Positions 18,091-27,706 of a stretch of DNA of 64,000 nucleotides are shown here, in pieces (positions within the stretch are counted from its first letter, which is position 1; each line of letters opens with the position of its first letter). Position numbers and translations under genes: made by a program. The notes under the pieces are model-generated. The model was not told the DNA's origin. It was given only the letters and a program-made list of their open reading frames with translations, and did no database searches. The stretch spans positions 3,948,501 through 4,012,500 of the forward strand of contig NZ_CP046703.1 of NCBI RefSeq assembly GCF_009873495.1, read 5' to 3'. The stretch is from Nostoc sp. ATCC 53789 (GTDB taxonomy: Bacteria; Cyanobacteriota; Cyanobacteriia; Cyanobacteriales; Nostocaceae).

Positions 18091-18359
18091 GTTTTATCCA
18101 AAATATTGAATCTCTAGCTGATGTATGGTAATTTTACACGTAAGAGTTGAGGTCAGTTTTGTAACTAAACTCTGAGGTAAGAGAACTATTAAGCATCGAC
18201 CTCTATCACAGTATCTGCTTGGTAGCTTACAGAAGAACTATTCATAGACTCTTCTGTATTCAGCTTTTATTTATAAGTGACTTATGACTCTTCATTTATA
18301 GACTAGCTGGGCAACTAAGTTGAATAAATAGTTATGCCTAAATAAGGACAGTAGTAAGC

Positions 18360-19133
18360 ATGAACTCCCAAGATAAGGTTTTACAAACCAGCCTGACTGA
18401 CAATATTGACTATCCTGAATTCTGTTTAAAAGCTAGCTTGGATTCTTCCATATTTAAAGATTTTCGTCGCAATGAAATATACAAGATCGCATTAGAACAC
18501 GACGACTTTGGTCAAGGCTTAGAGTATCTGGAAGCAACCAAAAATTCTTCCTCTAAGGTATTGAGTAAGATTAATGAATTTCTTAAAAATGATCGGATTG
18601 GTAATCCTATAGTTTTTGATTACGAGGGCATTGGTACAATCGCACCACCTACCCTGCGATACATAAAAATTCTGTCAGATTTGGAATCCGAATTTGGCAC
18701 TCTAGACAACTTAAATATATGTGAAATCGGAGTTGGTTATGGAGGGCTATGTAGGATTGTCAGTAGTTATTTTAAGGTAAAAACCTATACGTTGGTTGAT
18801 CTAAAACCAGTGCTAATGCTAGCTCAAAGATATTTAGATCATTACCCATTAAACACGACGATAGTCTATAAGACAATGAATGAATTACCTAAAGAGAATT
18901 ATGATCTTGTAATTAGCAATTATGCCTTCACGGAACTGAGGCGAGAAATACAAGATATTTATCTAGAAAAGGTGTTTCTTTCTGCCACTAAAGGTTATAT
19001 TACATACAATGAAATCAATCCAGAAGATTTTAATTCATATACAAAAGAAGAGTTAATTAAAATCATTCCTACAATCAGAGTCAATAAAGAAGTTGGCATA
19101 TTAGACCCTGAAGATTGTACTTTAGTCTGGTAA
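18360..19133 (+). CDS. Putative sugar O-methyltransferase
   Basis: 257 residues. The SAM-binding motif I is ICEIGVGYGGL near residues 121-131; the acidic end of beta-2 is in YTLVDLKP and the post-I block is DLVISNYAFTELRREI. This matches the putative sugar O-methyltransferase family found in polysaccharide and glycan loci. The substrate would be a hydroxyl on a surface sugar. The gene is AT-rich, like its island neighbours. It is convergent with the two-domain methyltransferase. The ATG start has AAGGA about 14 bases upstream. Confidence 0.75.
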   Translation: MNSQDKVLQTSLTDNIDYPEFCLKASLDSSIFKDFRRNEIYKIALEHDDFGQGLEYLEATKNSSSKVLSKINEFLKNDRIGNPIVFDYEGIGTIAPPTLRYIKILSDLESEFGTLDNLNICEIGVGYGGLCRIVSSYFKVKTYTLVDLKPVLMLAQRYLDHYPLNTTIVYKTMNELPKENYDLVISNYAFTELRREIQDIYLEKVFLSATKGYITYNEINPEDFNSYTKEELIKIIPTIRVNKEVGILDPEDCTLVW

Positions 19134-19248
19134 AAAAATACCGGATTTATCCAAATTGAATAAAACTTAGGCAGATATTTAACAGACCAATACATAACTC
19201 AAAAATTAAGTGACATCCTTCTAAAAGTATTGGGCTGTTAAATATTAT

Positions 19249-20688
19249 TTAACCCTTCTTAAACCACACCGCAGTGTAGTCAATTCGATGCAAGTTAAAA
19301 TTCTCCTCTTTCAAACGCTCAAAGTCATGTAAGGCTTTTTGACAACCATCCCAATGGCCGTAGTCATCTACCTGAATCATCCCATTAATAACAACGCTAT
19401 CATAGAGCGTATTGAAGATATCCATTGTTGATTCATACCAGTCTCCATCAGCGTGCATAAAAGCAATATTTCCTATTTCTGATTTATATTGAGGCAATGT
19501 ATTAGCAAACAAACCCTTAACAGGTACAACAATATCTTGGACTTTTAACAATTGACAAATCGCTTGTATATTTTCTCCAATTGGAGCTTTTAAAGTGCCA
19601 ACTCCAAACCCAGTTTCATTTGCAGGTATTCCATTATATATATCTATCTCCGTTGGTTCGGGCATTCCTTCAAAAGTATCACACGCATAAAGTAGACGTG
19701 GGCGCAAGCTGTATCGCTTAATTACCGATGCTAAAAGTGCTGCTGCTCCCCCTTTATAACTTCCACATTCAACAAAATTTCCGGGAATATCTTCTATACA
19801 AATTTTTTTTGCTAGAGAGTAAAGTGAAAATAAGCGTATTTCGCCCAATAAGGTATAAGGTCGGATAGCAGTAATAATTTCCATAAATTCATTTACTGAA
19901 TCTGATGATAATTCACTTACATGATAGTTTTGTAAATGCTCTGGTACACTCCAATTAACATTTGGATCTGGCTGATGTTGGACTGGCTCAATATTGCCAC
20001 GCCAAGCAACTCCCATAATCTGTCTTGTTTGATAAATCATTGTGTTCCACCCTTTTTGCTTTAAGTAATCTAAGCCTTGGGTAACATCGGGAGAATTTAA
20101 GTTATTAAATAGAATAAAAGCTTCTGTCTCTGCTAATTGTTCGCAGATAATTGCATAATTGAGTGGATTTATAGCTTCATTCGTTCCGTCAATAAAAATC
20201 AACGACCACTTGCGTTGTAATTGTTCAGCTAACTCCTCTATTTTTTGGGGAATATTACTACTTACTAAATTAACTGAGTCCAGGACACCTGCACATTGCA
20301 GAGAGTTAGTTACACTTTGATGAATATCTTTTCTGGCTAATAGAGCATCAATTACATCTAATTTTACTCCTGCTAATGCCAGATGACAGACAGACCAACC
20401 ATACCAACAGCCAATAGCTAAAGCTTTTTTATCCCTAAACTTATGAGCAGTATTATAAAGAATATGTGCTTCATCCCGACTGAGAAATCCTACATTTGTT
20501 TCTCTTTTATCTACATACAGATTATGAGGAATTTCACGTTTTAGAGAATGCAAATCAGAAGTATTTATATCTTCTACAATCATATTGGGAAAACATTTAT
20601 CTGGTTTGATAATTTCAAGCCCAACTGAAACATAATCTCCATCTGCTAACAATGCTCTGTCAATAAATTCTATCGTTTCTTTATTCAT
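19249..20688 (-). CDS. Two-domain methyltransferase: class I MTase plus TylF/MycF-like domain
   Basis: 479 residues joining two methyltransferase folds. Residues 60-235 form a class I SAM domain (KALAIGCWYGWSVCHLALAG, then FIDGTNEAINPLNY). Residues 260-479 form a TylF/MycF-type macrocin O-methyltransferase domain: GNFVECGSYKGGAAALLA, YACDTFEGMPEP, MHADGDWYESTMDIF, and VDDYGHWDGCQKAL with the metal-binding Asp residues typical of MycF. TylF-type enzymes are Mg-dependent sugar 2'- or 3'-O-methyltransferases. The first domain lacks a clear metal site and may be structural or a second activity. It sits among glycosyltransferases, so glycan decoration is the likely role. Confidence 0.85.
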   Translation of the reverse strand: MNKETIEFIDRALLADGDYVSVGLEIIKPDKCFPNMIVEDINTSDLHSLKREIPHNLYVDKRETNVGFLSRDEAHILYNTAHKFRDKKALAIGCWYGWSVCHLALAGVKLDVIDALLARKDIHQSVTNSLQCAGVLDSVNLVSSNIPQKIEELAEQLQRKWSLIFIDGTNEAINPLNYAIICEQLAETEAFILFNNLNSPDVTQGLDYLKQKGWNTMIYQTRQIMGVAWRGNIEPVQHQPDPNVNWSVPEHLQNYHVSELSSDSVNEFMEIITAIRPYTLLGEIRLFSLYSLAKKICIEDIPGNFVECGSYKGGAAALLASVIKRYSLRPRLLYACDTFEGMPEPTEIDIYNGIPANETGFGVGTLKAPIGENIQAICQLLKVQDIVVPVKGLFANTLPQYKSEIGNIAFMHADGDWYESTMDIFNTLYDSVVINGMIQVDDYGHWDGCQKALHDFERLKEENFNLHRIDYTAVWFKKG

Positions 20689-20786
20689 GATTCATTTTTC
20701 CTTAAATATCCTAATTTTTGCTGCTAACCCCATGCCTATTGCTGTGATGCAGTCTTAGGCATACACAGTTACTGATTGATGGCTTA

Positions 20787-21755
20787 CTAATAATCAAACT
20801 TGCTAAAATCGTCAATCATCTGAATATAGTTTTTGATGATATGACTAAAATCAAAATTTTCCCTGACATATTCTACAATTTCTTGGCGAAAAGATTTATT
20901 TTTATCAATTAAATCAATAATTGTGTCACAAACAATTCTTTTATTTTCGGCGGTAGCATTAGTTAATATATCATCTGGCAAAACTTTAATAAACTCTTTG
21001 GAGTGTAAGTTAGCACTAGCAGATTCTGAAACAACGACACATAAACCTGCCGCCATTGCTTCTAATACTACAAGCGGTGCAATTTCTCCATTACTAATTA
21101 AAACTAAACAATTATAATCTGTGAGATTATTATAAACTTGTTTTAAACTCCAGATACCTAAATATTTTGTCGTGGTTCCTTCTTTAAAATTAGGGTCATC
21201 TAAAGGCCCAACAAAATCTAATCCTAACTTACCATCAATCGTTTCTGCTAGCAATCTCTGCTGCTTTCTCGGTTGAATCCAACCCAAACAAATAGCTTTA
21301 TTATTTCCTTCTTCTTTAAAATTCAACTTTTGAGTATCAATCCCGTTTATTTGCACTGATATATATCCAGAATAGCCTGCTTTAATAAAAATATGTTTTG
21401 TTGGATTAGAAAGGGCAATTATCCCAGGTGCATTTAGGTAATGTTGAAATCCCTCTTTAAAATCTTCTTCCCATTTATCTTGTTTAAAAAAATAGCCATT
21501 ATGACAACTAAAACAATATTTTTGTTCTAGGCTTTTATTGAATTGACTAGCAAATTCATAAGCGTGTAAATGTACAAAATCATAATTTCCATTATTGATT
21601 TTATCTATAACTTCATTGACATCTTTGTTATTAAAAATATCTACTTGATGTCCAAGCTTATCTAAAAAATATTTATACTCTTGGATGAGAGTCAAAATAG
21701 AACTTGATAAGGGAGGTGCAGGAATATAGCCTCCAGCAACTAAGGCAATCTTCAT
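20787..21755 (-). CDS. GT4-type glycosyltransferase
   Basis: 322 residues with a GT-B fold of family GT4. The N-terminal domain begins MKIALVAGGYIPAPP; the C-terminal donor domain has CLGWIQPRKQQRLLAE, a FVGP strand, and LISNGEIAPLVVLEAMAAG, which contains the conserved E-x7-E nucleotide-sugar site in the form EIAPLVVLE. It transfers a sugar to a growing glycan at the cytoplasmic membrane face. The acceptor is unknown. Strongly AT-rich codon use suggests the island was acquired or is under relaxed selection. It starts at an ATG near a divergent promoter region shared with the 21891 gene. Confidence 0.86.
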   Translation of the reverse strand: MKIALVAGGYIPAPPLSSSILTLIQEYKYFLDKLGHQVDIFNNKDVNEVIDKINNGNYDFVHLHAYEFASQFNKSLEQKYCFSCHNGYFFKQDKWEEDFKEGFQHYLNAPGIIALSNPTKHIFIKAGYSGYISVQINGIDTQKLNFKEEGNNKAICLGWIQPRKQQRLLAETIDGKLGLDFVGPLDDPNFKEGTTTKYLGIWSLKQVYNNLTDYNCLVLISNGEIAPLVVLEAMAAGLCVVVSESASANLHSKEFIKVLPDDILTNATAENKRIVCDTIIDLIDKNKSFRQEIVEYVRENFDFSHIIKNYIQMIDDFSKFDY

Positions 21756-21890
21756 GAAAATCCCTATTTTTTAGAAACTATTGCTCAAATATACTACATT
21801 TTTTATCGATGTTTACAAGTGTTAATAAGTCAAAGCGGTATATATCTATTCTATAATGGAATACGTTGATTTCATTGTGATATAAATTTT

Positions 21891-22634
21891 ATGGTAAACT
21901 CTACTGCGCCTTCTTTCTTAAGTAGTTTTTTAGAAAATTCATTTGACTTAAAACATCATCTAGAATATTTTTTAAATTTAGATCCAGAAACCATAGAGAC
22001 AAAGTTAGCAGCAGGACAAGAGGAAATAAAAAACTTAGGACGCAAAGATTTTAATTGGGAAGAAGCAACTGCTTTCTATCGTGAGAAAGTAGGAGAACTT
22101 TACTTGTTTGAATTGGGGGCTTGGCATCTATCAAGTTATGCTTATATTGGAGATATGTTGCAGTTGATTGCAGATTATGCCCAAGGAAGAGTGTTAGATT
22201 TTGGTGGAGGGATAGGAACTCATACCCTTGGTGCTGCTCTTTGTCCACAAGTTGAGCAAGTTGTTTATTATGATATTAATCCGATTAATTGTGATTTTGT
22301 TCAGTATCGAGCAGAGAAAATGGGACTGGGGAAAAAAATAATTTGTAGTCTTGAAATGCCTGCAAAAGAAAAATTTGATACTATTTTGTGTTTTGATGTT
22401 TTAGAACATTTGTCAGACCCTAGCCAGCAGTTATTAGAATTTTATCAATCTTTGAATTCTGAGGGTAAAATGATAGCAAATTGGTATTTTTTTAAAGGTT
22501 TTAATCAAGAATTTCTTTTTCATTTAGATGAGCCTAAAGTTGTAGAAGCATTTTTCAATACACTTCAGAGCCAATTTTTAGAGGTTTTTCACCCTTACTT
22601 AATTACAACTCGCTGCTACCGTAAGCAGAGTTGA
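21891..22634 (+). CDS. Class I SAM-dependent methyltransferase
   Basis: 247 residues. Motif I is GRVLDFGGGIGTHTLG near residues 99-114, with YYDINPINCDF after it and motif post-I TILCFDVLEHLSDP near 164-177, the Methyltransf_11/23 pattern. The N-terminal 90 residues are helical. The substrate is unknown; the surrounding glycosyltransferases suggest a glycan or a nucleotide-sugar-linked small molecule. It is followed after 99 bp by a co-oriented GT4 gene, so the two may be co-transcribed. Confidence 0.85.
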   Translation: MVNSTAPSFLSSFLENSFDLKHHLEYFLNLDPETIETKLAAGQEEIKNLGRKDFNWEEATAFYREKVGELYLFELGAWHLSSYAYIGDMLQLIADYAQGRVLDFGGGIGTHTLGAALCPQVEQVVYYDINPINCDFVQYRAEKMGLGKKIICSLEMPAKEKFDTILCFDVLEHLSDPSQQLLEFYQSLNSEGKMIANWYFFKGFNQEFLFHLDEPKVVEAFFNTLQSQFLEVFHPYLITTRCYRKQS

Positions 22635-22733
22635 ATTTAATTACATGTTTTTTGGGTGGAGCCATAGCGAAACCCGCTAAACAAGTTATTTAGCTGAAAA
22701 AATGATGTTGATAAAAATAGATTAACGACGGAA

Positions 22734-23807
22734 ATGTACCATAAATTATTATTTATGTCTACTCCAATGGGCCCACTAGGTTCAGGATTGGGAGGCGGAG
22801 TAGAGTTGACTTTATCTAATATTGCTACAGAAATGCTGCGGCGAGGACATAAATTAGAAATTGTTGCACCGCAGGGATCTATCAGCAATTCATTACCGAT
22901 TAGAGAAATTCCCGGTGAACTAATACAGATACCAGCCCAAAATCAGAGTCGTAGCGATCCGATTTTGCTGCATAAAAATTCTGTTTTAGCGAATATGTGG
23001 GATTATGCTCGTCAAGTCCAAACTGATTATGATTTGATTGTTAATTTTGCTTATGATTGGTTGCCACTCTATTTAACACCATTTTTTCATTGTCCGATCG
23101 CACATCTGATCAGTATGGGTTCTTTGACAGATGTAATGGATGAGATTATTGAACAAGTAGCAATCAATTTTCCTGGTAGTATTGGTGTTCACAGCCAAAC
23201 ACAGGCAGCTACTTTCACATTTGCAGAACGGTGTATTTGTCTGTTAAATGGCATGGATTTATCTATTTATCAATTTTGCCAGGAACCAACTCAGAGCTTG
23301 GCGTGGGTAGGTAGGATAGCTCCTGAGAAAGGGCTAGAAGATGCAGTAGCAGCAGCAGAAATAACTGGCATTAAATTGAAAATATTCGGGTTAAAACAGG
23401 ATATATCTTATTGGGAAAAAATTTGTCAAGAATACCCTAATGCTCCTATAGAATATGTAGGATTTTTACCAACGCTTGAGCTACAAAAGGAGCTAGGGAA
23501 ATGTCAAGCACTTTTAGTAACTCCTCGTTGGATAGAAGCATTTGGAAATGTAGCAATAGAAGCGCTTGCTTGTGGAGTACCTTTAATTGCTTATCGTCGT
23601 GGTGGTTTAACAGAAATTGTCCAGGAAGGAAAAACTGGTTTTTTGGTGGAACCTGATAGTGTTCAAGGTTTAGTAGAAGCTATTAAGCATTTGGATGAAA
23701 TTGACCGCCAAACTTGTCGCCAGCAAGCAGAAACTCTATATTCTTTAGAAGCTATGGGCGATCGCACTGAAGAGTGGTTTCAAGAAATTCTGAGAAAAAA
23801 ATTCTGA
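22734..23807 (+). CDS. GT4-type glycosyltransferase
   Basis: 357 residues, GT-B fold. The N-terminal acceptor domain opens with MSTPMGPLGSGLGGGVELTL, a glycine-rich loop typical of GT4 enzymes. The donor domain has WVGRIAPEKGLEDAVAAAE and TPRWIEAFGNVAIEALACG, with the E-x7-E site, followed by PLIAYRRGGLTEIVQEGKTG. It uses a nucleotide sugar to extend an oligosaccharide. It is co-directional with the upstream methyltransferase. The ATG at 22734 begins MYHKLLFMST; the second ATG (MST) is an alternative start. Confidence 0.88.
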   Translation: MYHKLLFMSTPMGPLGSGLGGGVELTLSNIATEMLRRGHKLEIVAPQGSISNSLPIREIPGELIQIPAQNQSRSDPILLHKNSVLANMWDYARQVQTDYDLIVNFAYDWLPLYLTPFFHCPIAHLISMGSLTDVMDEIIEQVAINFPGSIGVHSQTQAATFTFAERCICLLNGMDLSIYQFCQEPTQSLAWVGRIAPEKGLEDAVAAAEITGIKLKIFGLKQDISYWEKICQEYPNAPIEYVGFLPTLELQKELGKCQALLVTPRWIEAFGNVAIEALACGVPLIAYRRGGLTEIVQEGKTGFLVEPDSVQGLVEAIKHLDEIDRQTCRQQAETLYSLEAMGDRTEEWFQEILRKKF

Positions 23808-23905
23808 AAAGCTGATATAGTACTAATCTTGTTCAATTTAGATATTGCCGCTACGACTAACGGGATTTACCGATGCAGCCATCCAACGTTGAAATTAATA
23901 AATAA

Positions 23906-24121
23906 TTCTGGAACAATTACGCCAAAACATGGGATAAATCTCAAGTTATTCTAGGTAATCAAAAAGTTACAGATGATGAAAGAGATAATTACGTCAATTA
24001 TTTAGGTGATGAATGGGCGACAGTATAAGATGCAGTCAATATTGTGACTAAGTATATTACACCGTTTATTTCCCAAGACAGTACAACCTTTTCTTTCTTT
24101 TTCAGCAAGCCCTACCTATGA
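23906..24121 (+). pseudogene. N-terminal fragment of a methyltransferase, with in-frame stop
   Basis: The frame reads FWNNYAKTWDKSQVILGNQK, then VTDDERDNYVNYLGDEWATV, a TAA stop, and in the same frame DAVNIVTKYITPFISQDS before similarity fades. This resembles the N-terminus of SAM methyltransferases found in glycan loci. No ATG, no motif I and the nonsense codon mark it as a remnant. It closes the right end of the glycan island. Confidence 0.7.
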
Positions 24122-24143
24122 TGGATTATCTCGGATAAAGTAA

Positions 24144-24827
24144 TCACACTTTGCCAGCCAAGTTTATCAACTGCTTGAAATTCACAAGATAAGTAATGTT
24201 ATTGGCGCTATCAATTTTGATCCACCCTTTTTCATGCAGCTTTTCCATGATTTTGGTGGTTTCTTCAACACCGATTTCTGTTACCTCTGCTAAATCTTTA
24301 AAAGGAATGTTAAAAACTTCTCTTCCTAAGTCTGATTCCTGACCATAACTTTCACCTAAAGTTACTAGGGTATGAGCGAGTTTGACTGCTGGTGGTGAAG
24401 ACCGCATTTGTAATCGCTGGTTAATTTGCCGCAATCGCCGCACCATCAGTTGCAGCATCCGGTGATGTAACTGTGGGTCTTTAAACAATATTTGAATAAA
24501 ACGCTCTCTGGAGATACTAAGCAACTTCACGGGTGAAAGGGCAATGACATCGGTTGAGCGTGGAGATTCATCTAAAATTGCCATTTCTCCAAAAAAATCG
24601 CCACGACCAAAAATTGCCAAAGCCACTGAATCGTCCCCGACAGTACGCCGGACTTTGACCCAACCAGAAACCACGAAGTAAACGGCATTACCCCAGGCAT
24701 CTTCCATCACAACGGCTCGCCCTGATGGGTATTCATGTTCAATTGCAACGTTGAGCAGCCATTCTAAGGTTTGTGGGTTGGCTGTACTCATCAAGGGGAA
24801 AAGTTCACTAAAAACCTCAGTTAGCAT
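24144..24827 (-). CDS. Crp/Fnr family transcriptional regulator
   Basis: 227 residues. Residues 10-125 form a cyclic-nucleotide-binding beta-roll with GRGDFFGEMAILDESPRSTD. The GEM and PRST positions differ from the GEL and RxA cAMP contacts of true CRP, so cAMP binding is uncertain. The C-terminal Crp-type winged helix covers residues 150-220 (FKDLAEVTEIGVEETTKIME as the recognition region). A DNA-binding regulator with unknown targets. It is preceded by a 199-bp spacer that probably carries its promoter, and is not NtcA by sequence. Confidence 0.87.
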   Translation of the reverse strand: MLTEVFSELFPLMSTANPQTLEWLLNVAIEHEYPSGRAVVMEDAWGNAVYFVVSGWVKVRRTVGDDSVALAIFGRGDFFGEMAILDESPRSTDVIALSPVKLLSISRERFIQILFKDPQLHHRMLQLMVRRLRQINQRLQMRSSPPAVKLAHTLVTLGESYGQESDLGREVFNIPFKDLAEVTEIGVEETTKIMEKLHEKGWIKIDSANNITYLVNFKQLINLAGKV

Positions 24828-25026
24828 GAAATATTTGCAACAAATGGATTCAAGAGCGGGAAACTAACTTTGATACTATAAGTTTGTTTAAACCGTAATC
24901 TTACTCAGAGTACGATCGCAAAATTTGTATTTATTTGAGATGAACCTTTAAGGTTGATCGGTCTAAAGTCTCATTACAACATAACAATTATGTACGCGAT
25001 CGAAATCAGCGCTTTCACTGACAGAC

Positions 25027-26244
25027 CTATAATTTGCTGTCTGTTGGTGGATTGCTATGTATTGCCAGTATTTTGATCTGTTGGTCTAAATTTTTCACTA
25101 ATTGATTCAGTGTAGCTAAAGCCTCTGATTGCTGAGAGTCAAGGATAGGATTCAACAAAAGCCGTTCTTGTAGTTCATGTAATTTGAAACTTAGTTGCTG
25201 AGAAATTCCTAAAGCATCACGTCCCAGACGCATCAATTGTTGTTGCTGATAGAATTTTAATGCTGCTCCCCGCAAGACTTGGAGTGTTGCCTCTTCACCG
25301 TAGGTTCCCGGCATAACTCGCAAGCGCAATAACAAGCGGTTTTTTTGATATACATATTCCTTCTCTACCTGTTTTGGTTCTGCAAGCGTGATGAGAGGTA
25401 GGGAGGCAAACCGCTTTAATTCATTCAGTACTCCTTGGAAAACATATAGCGGCAGCTTGTCTAACACAGACTGCAATATTCCATTATCACTCCACAGTAT
25501 CCTGCCTTCGTAAGCTTGTCTTTCTAAATACAGCCGGCCGATTCCCCCACCCATAATTCGCCCTAGTAATTCCTCTAGTAATTTTTTGGGTGGCAGTGTT
25601 GGCAGCAACTCAATGGGAGTAAGTAATTCAGGAACTTGTGTAGGCAAAATAGGTAGATTGTTTGCTGCTGCAACGGATGTCTCGCCCTCTTGATTCCTTA
25701 GAGTTTGAGATGATTGATCTAACTCTGGGATAGGGGGCAAGTCTACACGCTGTCCAGAATGTTGACGCTTTTGTGTCTGAAACGCCATCAATAGGGGGTG
25801 CTGATTTGATTCTGAGTCGGCATTTAGGGAGGGAATAGGTTTGTCAGTATTTTGTTGGGAAAAGTCCTCTGTTGACTCATGCACAAGTTTTGCATCTAGT
25901 TGAGATGTATTCTTATGGTTGAGGTAGGCTGATAATATTCTGCGGTGAGAGTCGCTTGCGATCGCCTCAATCACCATCGTGCAATTGATATAAGACAAAA
26001 TGCGACCTACATAATCTAGTGCCTCACTGTCTTGTGGATAAACCATACCTAGCAAGAGGTTTTTGTCTTCTAATCCCAAGGGCAAAATCTGATGGTAGAG
26101 GCAAGCTTCAAAGGATAAAAGATTATCAATCAGTTGGAACATTTGCTCGCGTTCCCCTCCTTCCTCCCATCTAGTTTGAGTGGCAGTTAGGATTTGCTGT
26201 GCATTTGCTGCGGTATCATTTAGTTCGCCCTCGGAAGACAACAT
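25027..26244 (-). CDS. MshEN/PilB-N-like protein of unknown function
   Basis: 405 residues. Residues 45-110 (LLGMVYPQDSEALDYVGRIL and onward) resemble the MshEN N-terminal domain of type II/IV secretion ATPases, which can bind cyclic-di-GMP. There is no Walker A, so it is not a motor ATPase. A low-complexity linker follows to about residue 215. The C-terminal half begins LPPKKLLEELLGRIMGGGIG, contains GRILWSDNGI, and ends in coiled-coil-like helices. It may be a regulatory partner in pilus motility or differentiation. It lies downstream of, and co-oriented with, the HetZ-related gene; a functional link is inferred only from position. Confidence 0.6.
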   Translation of the reverse strand: MLSSEGELNDTAANAQQILTATQTRWEEGGEREQMFQLIDNLLSFEACLYHQILPLGLEDKNLLLGMVYPQDSEALDYVGRILSYINCTMVIEAIASDSHRRILSAYLNHKNTSQLDAKLVHESTEDFSQQNTDKPIPSLNADSESNQHPLLMAFQTQKRQHSGQRVDLPPIPELDQSSQTLRNQEGETSVAAANNLPILPTQVPELLTPIELLPTLPPKKLLEELLGRIMGGGIGRLYLERQAYEGRILWSDNGILQSVLDKLPLYVFQGVLNELKRFASLPLITLAEPKQVEKEYVYQKNRLLLRLRVMPGTYGEEATLQVLRGAALKFYQQQQLMRLGRDALGISQQLSFKLHELQERLLLNPILDSQQSEALATLNQLVKNLDQQIKILAIHSNPPTDSKL

Positions 26245-26403
26245 AGGTTTGATTGCGTGGTGTTTATTTATATTTTGCCTCTAATTGAGTAAGTAGTTAA
26301 TAAAGATACTTTGTTTGATTGTTAAAATTTCAATTATATATACTTAAGTAGACGTAAGTAGAAGATGAATTTTAGATGATAGATTGGGGATAATACTGAG
26401 AAG

Positions 26404-26424
26404 TGGGCATTGGGCATTGGGCAA
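26404..26424 (+). repeat. TGGGCAT heptamer repeat
   Basis: Three head-to-tail copies of TGGGCAT, the last imperfect. The same heptamer family recurs near 62285. It lies in the 274-bp spacer between the HetZ-related gene and the MshEN-like gene. Confidence 0.75.
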
Positions 26425-26518
26425 ATAATTAATACTTCTTCTTACCCTAATCCCCTACTTTCCCTACTCCTCCACTTCGCCACTCCCCATTTGCCTTGTC
26501 TCCCGCCGCCTGAATTGG

Positions 26519-27706
26519 CTACTCTTGGGTTCTTAAAGCTTGGGCTGCAAGATAAATTTTTGTCCATTCGCCTAATACTTGATGGGTTTTGAGTTTTAAC
26601 TGTTGAGCTATTGCTTCTATTGAGTTACCTACTTTCCGCAAATCTAGGATTTGCCGCCCCAGAGGAGTCAATTTTTCATCAAGTTGTTGCCATTGGTTTT
26701 GCGTTAACCCTAAATTATGTTCTTGTAAGGAAATTGAGAGCCAGCTGTCTACTAGCTCTGGTTTATTTTTGAGGGCAAAAACACGCACAGCATGGTAACT
26801 AATTTTTTCTCGCAGACGGTAGACTTCTTTAGTCTGCTTATCCAGTTTTTGGGCGATCTCTTCTTGGGACTTACCTTGCAGATACAGTCTTAGCCATTCT
26901 ACTGCGTCTTTTCCGAGATTTTCTTGTAAATAATTTTCAAATTCTTTTTGGACGGACTGACGTAGGGACTGTTGTTCTTCTAGTTGTTGTGTTTCTTGAT
27001 ATTCTGCGATCGCCTGACTATCTACTAAGTTAACTCGATTGTCACTGTCGTCGGTGAGGACTTCTTCTGACACCAGTCTAATCATGTCACGACCCGGCAC
27101 TTGGGTTAAGCCACCGCGCTGAGTGCGACGCAAGTAATTTACAAACCGATAAGCTAATAGGGGTTGATTGCGTACTGGCCGCAGACAATATTCTTCTACA
27201 CTGGCAAATAGCAGAGCATCTGCCAATCGCCTATCGCTTGTATATTTGGCAAGATCAGCCATTTGTTGCTGCATGTAGGCATCAGTTTGCAGTAATTCTT
27301 GGAGTACTTCTTGCAATACATCCATAACACTGCGCTGGCGATCGCGGCTGAGGGAAACCCAAGTCTGAATCTTATTCCGTAATGTCACTAAACTCCCTAG
27401 TCGCGTTATCAAGTTGCGATAAGCACGTTCTCGCCCAAACCCCAAATAACGTTGACGTAAAATCCTCCAGCGATATTCCATCGCTTGTTTGGCGATCTCA
27501 AGTTCCTTCGGGTTTAACAGATCAAACCGTTTTGAGTCAGATCCAAATAGCCAGAGAATAATACTTTGCCTAGCAGCTTCATTTTGCTCTGGACATTCAG
27601 TAGCCAAGCGCTTTTGCCAATCTAAAGCCAGTTTTTCCATATCTGTTGTCATACTGAGATTGCATTCCTCGAAACTCAATTTTGAAGTTTGCATCACAAC
27701 CCCCAT
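26519..27706 (-). CDS. HetZ-related protein with sigma-70-like HTH motifs
   Basis: 395 residues. The sequence from ALDWQKRLA through AMEYRWRILRQRYLGFGRER and SLSRDRQRSVMDVLQEVLQE to SVEEYCLRPVRNQPLLAYRF fits a conserved cyanobacterial family that I recall as HetZ-related protein 2; HetZ itself controls early heterocyst differentiation. Two helix-turn-helix-like segments are visible: LQGKSQEEIAQKLDKQTKEV near residues 280-300 and GNSIEAIAQQLKLKTHQVLG near 365-385, both like sigma region 4 or LuxR HTH. It is probably a DNA-binding regulator. The ATG is preceded by a spacer of about 1 kb holding repeats. Confidence 0.65.
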   Translation of the reverse strand: MGVVMQTSKLSFEECNLSMTTDMEKLALDWQKRLATECPEQNEAARQSIILWLFGSDSKRFDLLNPKELEIAKQAMEYRWRILRQRYLGFGRERAYRNLITRLGSLVTLRNKIQTWVSLSRDRQRSVMDVLQEVLQELLQTDAYMQQQMADLAKYTSDRRLADALLFASVEEYCLRPVRNQPLLAYRFVNYLRRTQRGGLTQVPGRDMIRLVSEEVLTDDSDNRVNLVDSQAIAEYQETQQLEEQQSLRQSVQKEFENYLQENLGKDAVEWLRLYLQGKSQEEIAQKLDKQTKEVYRLREKISYHAVRVFALKNKPELVDSWLSISLQEHNLGLTQNQWQQLDEKLTPLGRQILDLRKVGNSIEAIAQQLKLKTHQVLGEWTKIYLAAQALRTQE

